Source: Bacillota bacterium (lineage in GTDB: Bacteria > Bacillota > Dethiobacteria > DTU022). Taken from it: DNA of 13,187 nucleotides. Within the stretch, counting starts at the first letter, position 1, and each line of letters opens with the position of its first letter. This document shows positions 6,697 to 13,187 of the stretch, piece by piece. The position numbers and the translations under genes were made by a program. Below the pieces are notes generated by a model. The model saw only the letters and a list, made by a program, of their open reading frames with translations, searched no databases and had not been told where the DNA came from. The stretch is taken from assembly GCA_012510325.1 (NCBI GenBank), contig JAAZIG010000163.1:1-13187 (forward strand), read 5' to 3'.

Positions 6697-6933
6697 TAGT
6701 ACATAATGAATAACAACATACCTCTACAGCAGAAGGTGATTCTCCACCAACCGGAGAATTAGAGCAAGTAAATACTGGGTTGCAAGGGGAGCCCCATGCT
6801 GGCCAAAGTGTACTTTAACAATAAAATATAAAAAAATAGGGTATTCCGTCGCTCATCCCTTAAGGGTTGAGCGAATTATTTCGTTTTTACGGTTACAATG
6901 GATTGGCAATTATGATGGTCGGGGGGGTGGAAA
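6697..6933. other. A+T-rich gene-free stretch with inverted repeats
   Basis: No convincing gene is seen. An inverted repeat with arms ATTCTCC (6739-6745) and GGAGAAT (6753-6759) lies just after the broken gene, and a longer one at 6850-6873 is listed apart. The stretch may be the remains of an inserted element that cut the upstream gene, but no transposase or clear target-site repeat was found. Confidence 0.4.
6850..6873. repeat. 24-base imperfect palindrome upstream of the metallopeptidase gene
   Basis: CGCTCA and TGAGCG form the outer arms, CCCTT and AAGGG the inner arms, with one T-T mismatch between them; 11 of 12 positions pair. It sits 60 bases before ATG 6934 and is followed by AATTATTTCGTTTTT. 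It could be a weak terminator, an operator or an element end. A TACAAT box lies at 6894-6899, but no convincing -35 box pairs with it. Confidence 0.45.
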
Positions 6934-9900
6934 ATGTCCGAGCAATGGTTTTTAAACCGGGATAATGAACAGTACGGTCCTTATACCTGGGAAGAGATAC
7001 TAGATTATTTGCGTATTGGCAGGATTGGCCCAGAGGATCTGCTGTGGAACCAAAGTATGAATAGCTGGACAAAGGTTCGCCATATACCACAGCTGAAGGC
7101 GGTTATGAAATCTGGCAAATCACCGGGAGGCCGCAAGAAGTTTCTCTGGCTCATTGCCCCTGCAGCGGCGGTCATTATTCTCCTGGTGGTCCTATTAACG
7201 AGCGGTTCAAACATATCCATCGAGGACCATTTCCCCCGGTCAGGGGTTCCCGGCTCCCCGGTTGCCCTTAAGTTCGAGAAAGATATTTCAGGGGTGGAGA
7301 ATTTAAAAGCCTTCTATAATGATGAAGAGATCCTCCTCTCGGATATCTTTGAAGATACCGCCATGGTCATGATCCCGGCCAACGCTCGCGCCGGCCGAAT
7401 CCACGTGTCGGCGGGGAGCAAAAAGAGTAATGCCGTGGAATTTGGCCTGGCACAAACAAAAATCACCCTCCTTCATGAGGAGCAGGTCAGCCCGGCGGCG
7501 GGAGACCAGATAATAAACTACCGGGAGGAGATCATCATTACCATCCCGGAGGGGATCCTGGACCAGCCCAGGAATCTATCTATTTCACTGGTGGAAAATG
7601 CCCCGGCCAATACCTTGGCCCCTCCAGGAAATTCTATGGCCATCGATGTAAGCATCGAAGGACTGGCCCAGCTGGAGGACTATATTGAAATCAGCTTCAG
7701 ATATGATCCGGCGGCCCTTAATAGCGCTTACAGCGCTTATGACCAGCTGGTGGCCATGCGCTGGGATGAGGAGACCGGCTCGTGGGGCGCCCTTCATTAC
7801 TGGGTGGATGAAGAAAATGAGACCATCCATATGCTTACGGACCATTTGAGCTTCTTTGCCATTCCTTCTATGGCTGCTGTAGGGGGCACGGTTTTGAAAA
7901 CAGGGGTTGCAATAGCAACTGTAGCGGCAACGGGATGGGTGGTAGAAAAAATATGCCTTTACAGCTATACCACTCCCCAGGGAAACTTCAAAATTCTCTA
8001 CCAAAAAAAGCTGATGGATGTGCTCTACGGGGGAAGCAAATGGACAAAGCCCGATCGGGCGGCGGGTATTTCCGACTATAGTTCAAAGCACCCCCCATAC
8101 ATACAGGATATTGGCGAACTCCTGGAAGCGGCCCTGGCCAATTATTGCGGTGTGAGAAAGTTTAAAAACCCCACGGTAACCCCGGGATATCTCTGGGGAG
8201 AGCGGAGGACACCCCTTACCGTTAAAATGGGGGGGCTTTGGGGTATGGGTACCGGCTTGATGGCGGGATACGAATCGCCCCAATATGGGAAAGTATTTGG
8301 CGCAATACATTTGCCGACCGCTATGTTTAGGGAAGTTGGCCTGTCTGAAATTTACGCAAATATCGGCCATGAGCTCTTCCATGCCATCCAGTCCCAGTAT
8401 TATTCGCGAGCCTCCTTCTTGCAATGGACCGGTAGCAAAAGTTACTGGTGGCTGGAGTCGACAGCCGAGTACGCGGGCTGCCGGGAAGCATGGCAGACCA
8501 AGGAGCTGGACGATGTTCTGCAAAGAGGGTTAGGAGCCGATTTCCTAGCCTATCCTCTCAATTCCACCGGGATAAACCCGGGCTTCGGCCGGGATCACGA
8601 ATATGCTTCCGCCGGTTTTCTTATCTACCTTGTCGACGTAATCGGGCTGGATTTCAAAGAGCTGGTGGAGTTTGTGGCCGCCGGCGAGCCTCTGGCCCGA
8701 TTGGACGACTATATTAAAAGAAGCGATCCCCTGGGCCTCTTTTATTGTTATCAAAAATTTGCTGCCTGGACTGTTTTTAGCGGTAATTCCTTTCTGGCCA
8801 GGTATAAGCCTGCTGACTTTAGCCCCGACGCCCAGGGAAAGGGTGATATAGCAGAGAGAAAGGACCTCCTAAGTATCCCTGAAAAAAGCTCCTTGGAAAT
8901 AAGCATATCGGGGGCAGACAGCGAAAGCACCCTGAATATTTTCAGGATGAAGGGAACAGAACGGATAAATGAAAATATCATTCATCCTCTGGATATGTTG
9001 AGTTCATTTAGTGATGAAACCACCTTGGATGATCTCCAGATGGGGGAGGTAATCTATCTGCTGGCGGTAAATTGCTCCGACCAGGACCAGTCTTTGACTG
9101 CGGTCATGAAATATCAGCAAGAGGGCCAGGATGTTGAACTAACTCATACCTTTGATTTGAAGGGCAACTATTCCGCCCGGCTGTGGGCGGTAAAAATAGG
9201 CGAGATAACCCTGAAAATCACCCCCGAAGAGATTAAAGACGGCAAAGCAGGCGAGGATTACAGCTTTGAACTGGAGGCGGCGGGCCTGCCGGCTAATCTA
9301 ACCACCGTGGCTTTTAACTGGGACTTCGGTGACGGCGAAGACGAGGATGAGGCTAACTTAAGCGCCGGTCGTGTAAACGCTCCGGTAGAGAAGGGGAAAG
9401 CCGCCGCCACTATCAGCCACAAATATATCTTGCCGGGAAACTATACCCTGAAGGTCGTCCTGACGGACGACAAGGGGGCAAATCTGGCGGATGCACAGGC
9501 AGACGTGGTTCTAGAAGGGGTCCAGGTAAGGATAACGGGCGGTTCAAAAAGTTTTTCCCTGGGGGGAGGGCCCCAGGATTATTATGAATATACCCATGAA
9601 TTTGAAGCGATAGCTATCCCCGCGGATAAAGTCAGCTATATTTTTGAATGGGATTTCGGGAACGGCGAATCTTTGACCCAGGAGGGCGAAACTGCCAACA
9701 CCAGCTTTACCTACATCAATATAAAGCCGGGCGACGTATTTCGGCCAACGGTTACCCTTTATACCGTCGATCATAAAGGGCCCCTGGCAGAGGACAGTAT
9801 CACCTTCTCCTTTGCCCTGGACGAAACGGCCCAGGGTGAAGTGATCTTCTTTGAGATGGAAGAGTCTACGCACTTCGCACACGAATACCTATTCCTTGTT

Positions 9901-10224
9901 CAGTATAGGATGATCGACCCGGAGGGGGTCCTGGTATGGGATTTTGGCGACGGCAGTGAGCCATACCGGACTTACGCAAAGGACGGAAGGAGCACCGATA
10001 TTAGGCCCGATATTAAACTGAAGCCCGGATATGTTTTGCAGTCAATATACCATGATTATTATTCTGCTCCGGAAGAGGACGACCGGGAATACCGGTTTAC
10101 CCCCACCATAAAAATGTATGATTCCCAGGGAAGGCTCTTGGGAGAGCACAGCATGACTATTACTGTAGAACGTTGCGGGACATACTATGTTGATCCGAGA
10201 ATACCCCCTGGAGCTGACTGGTGA
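6934..10224 (+). CDS. Membrane-anchored zinc metallopeptidase with GYF_2-like and PKD domains
   Basis: This 1096-residue protein starts with a GYF_2-type domain (1-55: 'WFLNRDNEQYGPYTWEEI', 'DLLWNQSMNSW'), which should be cytoplasmic. A basic stretch and one membrane helix (about 70-89) follow. Outside the cell come beta-rich segments (about 95-310), then a zinc peptidase domain with H479-E-L-F-H483 and, 24 residues on, E508 in 'WWLESTAEY', matching the HExxH...E pattern of the peptidase MA superfamily. Three PKD-like domains follow, marked by WDFGDG at 796-801, WDFGNG at 906-911 and WDFGDG at 1002-1007. PKD domains often bind polysaccharide or protein at surfaces. A G-rich ribosome binding site (6921-6930) precedes ATG 6934. 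Substrate is unknown. It faces a minus-strand operon that codes a proline-rich membrane protein, a possible GYF partner. Confidence 0.87.
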   Translation: MSEQWFLNRDNEQYGPYTWEEILDYLRIGRIGPEDLLWNQSMNSWTKVRHIPQLKAVMKSGKSPGGRKKFLWLIAPAAAVIILLVVLLTSGSNISIEDHFPRSGVPGSPVALKFEKDISGVENLKAFYNDEEILLSDIFEDTAMVMIPANARAGRIHVSAGSKKSNAVEFGLAQTKITLLHEEQVSPAAGDQIINYREEIIITIPEGILDQPRNLSISLVENAPANTLAPPGNSMAIDVSIEGLAQLEDYIEISFRYDPAALNSAYSAYDQLVAMRWDEETGSWGALHYWVDEENETIHMLTDHLSFFAIPSMAAVGGTVLKTGVAIATVAATGWVVEKICLYSYTTPQGNFKILYQKKLMDVLYGGSKWTKPDRAAGISDYSSKHPPYIQDIGELLEAALANYCGVRKFKNPTVTPGYLWGERRTPLTVKMGGLWGMGTGLMAGYESPQYGKVFGAIHLPTAMFREVGLSEIYANIGHELFHAIQSQYYSRASFLQWTGSKSYWWLESTAEYAGCREAWQTKELDDVLQRGLGADFLAYPLNSTGINPGFGRDHEYASAGFLIYLVDVIGLDFKELVEFVAAGEPLARLDDYIKRSDPLGLFYCYQKFAAWTVFSGNSFLARYKPADFSPDAQGKGDIAERKDLLSIPEKSSLEISISGADSESTLNIFRMKGTERINENIIHPLDMLSSFSDETTLDDLQMGEVIYLLAVNCSDQDQSLTAVMKYQQEGQDVELTHTFDLKGNYSARLWAVKIGEITLKITPEEIKDGKAGEDYSFELEAAGLPANLTTVAFNWDFGDGEDEDEANLSAGRVNAPVEKGKAAATISHKYILPGNYTLKVVLTDDKGANLADAQADVVLEGVQVRITGGSKSFSLGGGPQDYYEYTHEFEAIAIPADKVSYIFEWDFGNGESLTQEGETANTSFTYINIKPGDVFRPTVTLYTVDHKGPLAEDSITFSFALDETAQGEVIFFEMEESTHFAHEYLFLVQYRMIDPEGVLVWDFGDGSEPYRTYAKDGRSTDIRPDIKLKPGYVLQSIYHDYYSAPEEDDREYRFTPTIKMYDSQGRLLGEHSMTITVERCGTYYVDPRIPPGADW

Positions 10225-10226
10225 TT

Positions 10227-10248
10227 AGGGGGGATTTTATTCCCCCCT
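10227..10248. terminator. Hairpin between convergent genes
   Basis: AGGGGGGA (10227-10234) pairs fully with TCCCCCCT (10241-10248) around TTTTAT, three bases after the metallopeptidase stop. No T run follows on either strand, so it may stop transcription weakly or protect 3' ends of the two convergent transcripts. Confidence 0.5.
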
Positions 10249-10330
10249 GCCGTGGCGGCGAGCTTCCCCTGGCCCGATTGGCTTTCTTTCTTCCCACAAC
10301 ATTTTCCTTCAGGCCAGATGTTTTTCCTTT

Positions 10331-11245
10331 TCATGGCTTTACTCTCGTCAGCGCCATCAGGTAGCTGGTCTCGTCAGTTCCTTCCGGGGCATGGTAATGG
10401 TATTGGGCGTATTGAACTCCGCCTTCTTCCCAGAAAAACAGGTCGTAGACCATCTGGGGATTATGCGGCATGGTCACGCTTAAGGTGCTGTATCCGAAAC
10501 TGGCCGGGCTTTGACTGTCGGCACCTTCAATGGGCTCTGCCTCAGCGCTGTAAGGGTAGGTAGTATAGAGCGGATAAAAGAGGACCGCTGTATTTACGCC
10601 CTCCCAGTGGCCGTGCTTATCCGGATTGTACTCTTCGATTTCCATGAACATATAAACGCTCTCTGTTTCCTCGGCAAAAAGACCGCGGTAGCCGATGATC
10701 ACTGCCTTCCATTTGCCCAGTATATCCAAATATTCCGATGGAACCGCGTTTACAGGAATAATGCCGTCGATGGAGTCTACCTTCAACCAGGCAAAATCCT
10801 CGGCGCGCGGTTCGGAGATTTCCTCTTTGCTGGGTTGCACCGGCACAGCACCGCTGGGATCAGCCTTATCCTCAAGCCCTTGTTCGCCGGGGGCCTGCTG
10901 TTGCGGCACCGGCTCTCCGCCCGGATCAGCCCTTCCCTTGCCATTACCGGCGCCGCCCTGCGCAAAAAACCAAATTCCTCCTCCGATAACGGCTAGCAAC
11001 ACAGCGGTGACAATTATCAGAGCCGGATTCCTTTTAAAGATGTTCCGGCTGGCAGGCGGCTCATAGAAAGGGGGCGGAGCAGCCGGTTGGTTCGGCGGCG
11101 GCGGGGCCGGCGGCTGGGCAGATGGCGGCAAAGGGGGCTGGGAGTCTTCTTGCTCAGCAGCGAGTTTCTTTTGGACCCGCTTGCCGCAGCTCCCGCAGAA
11201 GATGCTGTCGTCGGCAATTTCGTTGCCACAGAATTGGCAGAACAT
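10331..11245 (-). CDS. Zinc-ribbon membrane protein with proline-rich linker and extracytoplasmic domain
   Basis: The 304-residue product begins with a four-Cys zinc ribbon (C3, C6, C17, C20; 'CQFCG' and 'CGSCG'). A proline-rich linker (36-64, with PPAPPPP and PPPFYEPP), one membrane helix (about 74-95), a G/P/Q-rich spacer and a C-terminal domain (about 150-304) rich in aromatic residues and beta-strand patterns come after. By the positive-inside rule (FKRN before the helix) the zinc ribbon and linker are cytoplasmic and the C-terminal domain is outside. GGGAGGG (11253-11259) lies 7 bases before the start. It is the last gene of a three-gene minus-strand run. I do not recognise the C-terminal domain. 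Zinc ribbon plus helix is a common layout in Bacillota membrane proteins of unknown role. Confidence 0.85.
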   Translation of the reverse strand: MFCQFCGNEIADDSIFCGSCGKRVQKKLAAEQEDSQPPLPPSAQPPAPPPPNQPAAPPPFYEPPASRNIFKRNPALIIVTAVLLAVIGGGIWFFAQGGAGNGKGRADPGGEPVPQQQAPGEQGLEDKADPSGAVPVQPSKEEISEPRAEDFAWLKVDSIDGIIPVNAVPSEYLDILGKWKAVIIGYRGLFAEETESVYMFMEIEEYNPDKHGHWEGVNTAVLFYPLYTTYPYSAEAEPIEGADSQSPASFGYSTLSVTMPHNPQMVYDLFFWEEGGVQYAQYHYHAPEGTDETSYLMALTRVKP

Positions 11246-11305
11246 CAGTGATCCCTCCCGGGGCTCTTATTTTACCACTTCGGTCAATGTTGGCTCATGG
11301 CAGAG

Positions 11306-11776
11306 TCAGCGCTCTGTTTTGGTAAATACCGTCGGCTCGTCAAACCCTTCCAGGGCGCTCTTTAGCGAGATGCGGCTTTCCGTTGCTGCGGGATCGGAGG
11401 CAAAGGTCAGGTTGGTTTCACTCTCCGCATGATACAGCACGAATTCAGTGGCCACATCATAACGACAGAGACCAAAGCTGTACCAGGTAAAGGCATAGGA
11501 GTAATCGGCATTGTTGGGGCTGTCTTGCAAGGCCCCGGCGAAATGCTCGCTGAAGCCCACGTGCACCATGCGGTTTTCCAGAAAGGTCAGTGTGCCGCAC
11601 TCACCAAAAAATTCACCCATATGGTCAGGCGGCTCCGGTGTCCCGGGATCGGGCGGACCGTCATCACGCGGCTGGCAGCCGGCCAGGGCCATGCCCAGCA
11701 GCAGGGTTACAAACAAACCGAGCCCCAGGCAAGCCATACCGCATCGCTTATGCCGCTTCATTGATAAAATAACCAT
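11306..11776 (-). CDS. Lipoprotein of unknown function
   Basis: The 156-residue product has a basic start (KRHKR), a hydrophobic stretch and a lipobox LAGC with the lipidated Cys at residue 34. A linker rich in Asp and Pro (about 36-53) and a small domain of about 100 residues follow ('GTLTFLENRMVHVGF', 'YSYAFTWYSFGLCRYDVATEFVLYH'). It should be anchored to the outer face of the cell membrane by signal peptidase II processing. A second in-frame Met (residue 6, position 11761) is a possible start, but the only purine-rich sites (GGGAG, AGGGA) lie before the first Met. Neighbouring genes on the same strand lie 40 and 60 bases away, so co-transcription is likely. No known domain is recognised. 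Confidence 0.82.
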   Translation of the reverse strand: MVILSMKRHKRCGMACLGLGLFVTLLLGMALAGCQPRDDGPPDPGTPEPPDHMGEFFGECGTLTFLENRMVHVGFSEHFAGALQDSPNNADYSYAFTWYSFGLCRYDVATEFVLYHAESETNLTFASDPAATESRISLKSALEGFDEPTVFTKTER

Positions 11777-11816
11777 TGTCCCTGATCTCCCGCCTTTTCA
11801 ATCCTGCCTGACACGC

Positions 11817-12494
11817 CTAACTCCCACCGCCGATTATCTTAACCTTCACCTTTTGGGGACAGCGAGCCAGGATATGATCGCGGATAAAAGCAAAGTCTGC
11901 CGCGTCGGCGTAAACCTGATTGCGTTTCAGCGCTTCATTGACATAGATGACCTGGCGTTTCTCATTTACAGTGACGCTTTTCACTTTTCTGAAGGCGCTG
12001 TACAGGCTTCGCCTGGAGCCCGCCAGCAGGCCGGCGCCGGTGGCTGTAATATTGCCGGCAACGGCCCCCGTCAGGACGGCCAGCATCGAAAGGGCTTGCG
12101 CTTTTTTAAACTGCTTGCTCATCTGGATATGCTTCACGCCGTGGTCATCCATCTCGAAAATGACGCAGTAGCGCCCCCTGTTAATGAAACCCACCAGCAG
12201 GTAAGCAAAAAAGAGCAGCCCAGTGATGATGGCGATGATGATGCCGGAAATTTTGACCAAGAGCAACAGCGCGGCGAAAAAACCGTCGCCTTCGACTAAG
12301 GCTAAGAAGAAAATCAGCAACCCCGGCAGCAGCGCGCAGACGGCCAACACTTTCCCGATGGTAATGATCAGCGTGGGGTTCCGCCACATGTTCAGTTCAT
12401 AGACCCAGCGCAGCACGCCGTCTTCCCCCAGCATGACACTGGGGCTGACCTGCCGCGTTGATTGGCCGTAAGCTGTTTCAGGAGAATCGTTCAT
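11817..12494 (-). CDS. Two-helix membrane protein with a soluble PH-like C-terminal part
   Basis: From ATG 12494 the product has 225 residues. A soluble start with 'VLRWVYELNMWRNPT' leads into two long hydrophobic segments (about 41-66 and 74-104), then a soluble region (about 110-225) containing 'YCVIFEMDDHGVKHIQM' and 'FRKVKSVTVNEKRQVIYVN'. That strand pattern is like bacterial PH domains that sit next to membrane helices. The soluble part would be cytoplasmic. An upstream in-frame ATG at 12515 exists, but AAAGGAG lies inside that extension and 8 bases before 12494, which fixes the start. It is the first gene of the minus-strand run and has a candidate promoter at 12581-12609. Function is unknown; the PH-like call is from pattern only. 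Confidence 0.8.
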   Translation of the reverse strand: MNDSPETAYGQSTRQVSPSVMLGEDGVLRWVYELNMWRNPTLIITIGKVLAVCALLPGLLIFFLALVEGDGFFAALLLLVKISGIIIAIITGLLFFAYLLVGFINRGRYCVIFEMDDHGVKHIQMSKQFKKAQALSMLAVLTGAVAGNITATGAGLLAGSRRSLYSAFRKVKSVTVNEKRQVIYVNEALKRNQVYADAADFAFIRDHILARCPQKVKVKIIGGGS

Positions 12495-12502
12495 CAGCAA
12501 AA

Positions 12503-12509
12503 CTCCTTT
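12503..12509 (-). promoter_or_regulatory. Ribosome binding site that sets the start at 12494
   Basis: AAAGGAG on the minus strand stands 8 bases before ATG 12494. It lies within the coding part of the longer reading frame from 12515, which makes the longer start unlikely. Confidence 0.75.
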
Positions 12510-12580
12510 CAACACTGAATCATGTCATGCCCTATCTCCCGGAGAGATGCTGTAGCCTCCGCGGCTTGCGATATGGTTTG

Positions 12581-12609
12581 AGTATATTCGATAATTACCC
12601 CTGCGTCTA
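12581..12609 (-). promoter_or_regulatory. Candidate promoter of the three-gene minus-strand operon
   Basis: Read on the minus strand, TAGACG (12609-12604) and TATACT (12586-12581) are separated by exactly 17 bases. TATACT differs from the vegetative consensus at one position and TAGACG at two. The leader before ATG 12494 would be about 80 bases. Confidence 0.4.
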
Positions 12610-12621
12610 TCATGCTGAAGG

Positions 12622-12732
12622 GTGATACAGGAATTCCGCAAACGCCTTCTAATAAAGGCTCCAATCAACTTACAGGCTATCTTGGAGCTTCTTGAAGATT
12701 TCCGCGTCCCCTTCGACAACAATCAGGTTGAG
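12622..12732 (+). pseudogene. IS66-type transposase C-terminal remnant
   Basis: In this frame residues 26-37 read D-F-R-V-P-F-D-N-N-Q-V-E (12697-12732), which matches the highly conserved 'DFxVPFDNNQAER' motif near the end of IS66 transposases. The stretch before it ('NLQAILELLE') fits the helix that normally precedes the motif. A stop codon lies just upstream at 12616-12618 and the sequence after S-R is unlike the family, so only about 35 codons survive. No terminal repeats were found. It is a dead fragment that records a past insertion. Confidence 0.6.
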
Positions 12733-12878
12733 TCAAGGGTCGTTGGCTTTGACTCATCAGCTCCGGGATCCCTTCCTTTAATCGCCAGTGAAGGTGTTTT
12801 TATTTAAACACAGAATATAGGTACTGTAATCTTCGGGAAGGGCTTTTCCTGCCTGACTGCCAAGGAGGAATAACGGAT

Positions 12879-13187
12879 ATGATCGGCCACAGGTTGCGGT
12901 ATACTCCCATATTGTTGCTGATGCTGATTCTGCTCATTACATTGTCTGGGACGAGTGCCGAACAGAGTGATCACTATATTATCATTGAAGAGGCTCCCTC
13001 CTTTTCAGAGAAGATCGACCCATCGCTCAGGAAAGCGATCATCGCTGAAGAGCATATGGAGGTCCTGGTGAAATTGACCAGCCAGGTAAATACCGGCCGA
13101 GTAGCCCGGGAGGCTGCCCGCGGCACCTCCCCCGGCAGGCACCGACGGGATGCCGCAGGCCCGGCCGTAACGAATCAGTTGCAGGCG
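12879..13187 (+). CDS. Secreted subtilisin-like (S8) protease, N-terminal part only
   Basis: AAGGAGG (12862-12868) stands 10 bases before ATG 12879. The 103 visible codons run off the right edge. A signal peptide (basic start, long Leu/Ile core, 'SGTSA' cut near residue 27) leads into a region with 'KIDPSLRKAIIAEEHMEVLVKL' and 'GRVAREAA'. This is the pattern of the I9-type propeptide that precedes the catalytic domain in Vpr-like subtilases, where the propeptide aids folding and keeps the enzyme inactive. The catalytic D, H and S residues would lie outside the window, so the family call rests on the propeptide alone. It diverges from the minus-strand operon. Confidence 0.65.
   Translation, partial: MIGHRLRYTPILLLMLILLITLSGTSAEQSDHYIIIEEAPSFSEKIDPSLRKAIIAEEHMEVLVKLTSQVNTGRVAREAARGTSPGRHRRDAAGPAVTNQLQA

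Larger units (their letters stand above)
12495..12878. other. Gene-free divergent intergenic region
   Basis: This stretch separates the minus-strand operon from the S8 protease gene. It holds the operon promoter candidate, a transposase remnant, and a six-bp stem (GTGTTT 12794-12799 with AAACAC 12806-12811) without a T run. No further gene is supported; the frame open on the minus strand at 12525-12722 has no ribosome binding site or recognisable product. Confidence 0.5.

Noticed and set aside
12525..12722. Open frame on the minus strand upstream of the minus operon
   Set aside because: No ribosome binding site or recognisable product, and it overlaps both the promoter candidate and the IS66 remnant.
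12794..12811. Stem GTGTTT/AAACAC as a terminator before the S8 protease gene
   Set aside because: Only six base pairs, A+T rich, and no T run follows; no gene upstream on the + strand needs a terminator here.
13107..13130. G+C-rich inverted repeat GGGAGG/CCTCCC in the S8 protease gene
   Set aside because: It contains a bulge and lies in G+C-rich coding sequence with no T run; likely chance.
1..13187. CRISPR array, tRNA, rRNA or known riboswitch
   Set aside because: No regularly spaced repeats, cloverleaf-like sequence or recognisable riboswitch core was seen on either strand.

Overview
The window looks like a chromosomal accessory region of a Gram-positive bacterium of the Bacillota, most likely the class Clostridia. 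Pointers are strong AGGAGG-type ribosome binding sites, a class B sortase beside a sorted surface protein, a PrsW-family intramembrane protease, an ECF-like sigma factor, a lipobox lipoprotein and a subtilisin-type secreted protease. No rRNA, tRNA or CRISPR array was seen.

Left region (1-1982, + strand): the 3' part of a sigma-70 family sigma factor overlaps a 116-residue two-helix membrane protein. A seven-helix membrane protein and a PrsW-type glutamic intramembrane protease follow, all with overlapping stops and starts, and the set ends at a good intrinsic terminator. Second unit (2100-6029, + strand): a paralogue of the two-helix protein overlaps a 932-residue secreted surface protein with a C-terminal LPKLGD sorting-like signal. 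That gene in turn overlaps a class B sortase gene. A perfect 12-bp hairpin followed by a T-rich stretch lies inside the 5' end of the sortase gene. Together the two units read as a regulated cell-surface display module; a sigma factor, candidate membrane anti-sigma or adaptor proteins, an intramembrane protease, a sorted protein and its sortase are side by side. The regulatory logic is inference.

Middle (6030-6933): hairpins, a signal-peptide gene broken by a one-base frameshift and apparently cut short at its 3' end, then 240 bases of A+T-rich non-coding DNA with inverted repeats. This looks like a worn junction.

Right region: on the + strand a 1096-residue membrane-anchored protein has a cytoplasmic GYF_2-like domain, one membrane helix, an extracytoplasmic HExxH zinc metallopeptidase domain and three PKD-like domains. 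Convergent to it is a three-gene minus-strand operon: a PH-like membrane protein, a lipoprotein and a zinc-ribbon membrane protein with a cytoplasmic proline-rich linker. The linker is a possible ligand for the neighbouring GYF domain. The right edge holds a short IS66 transposase remnant and the start of a secreted S8 (subtilisin-like) protease that runs off the window.
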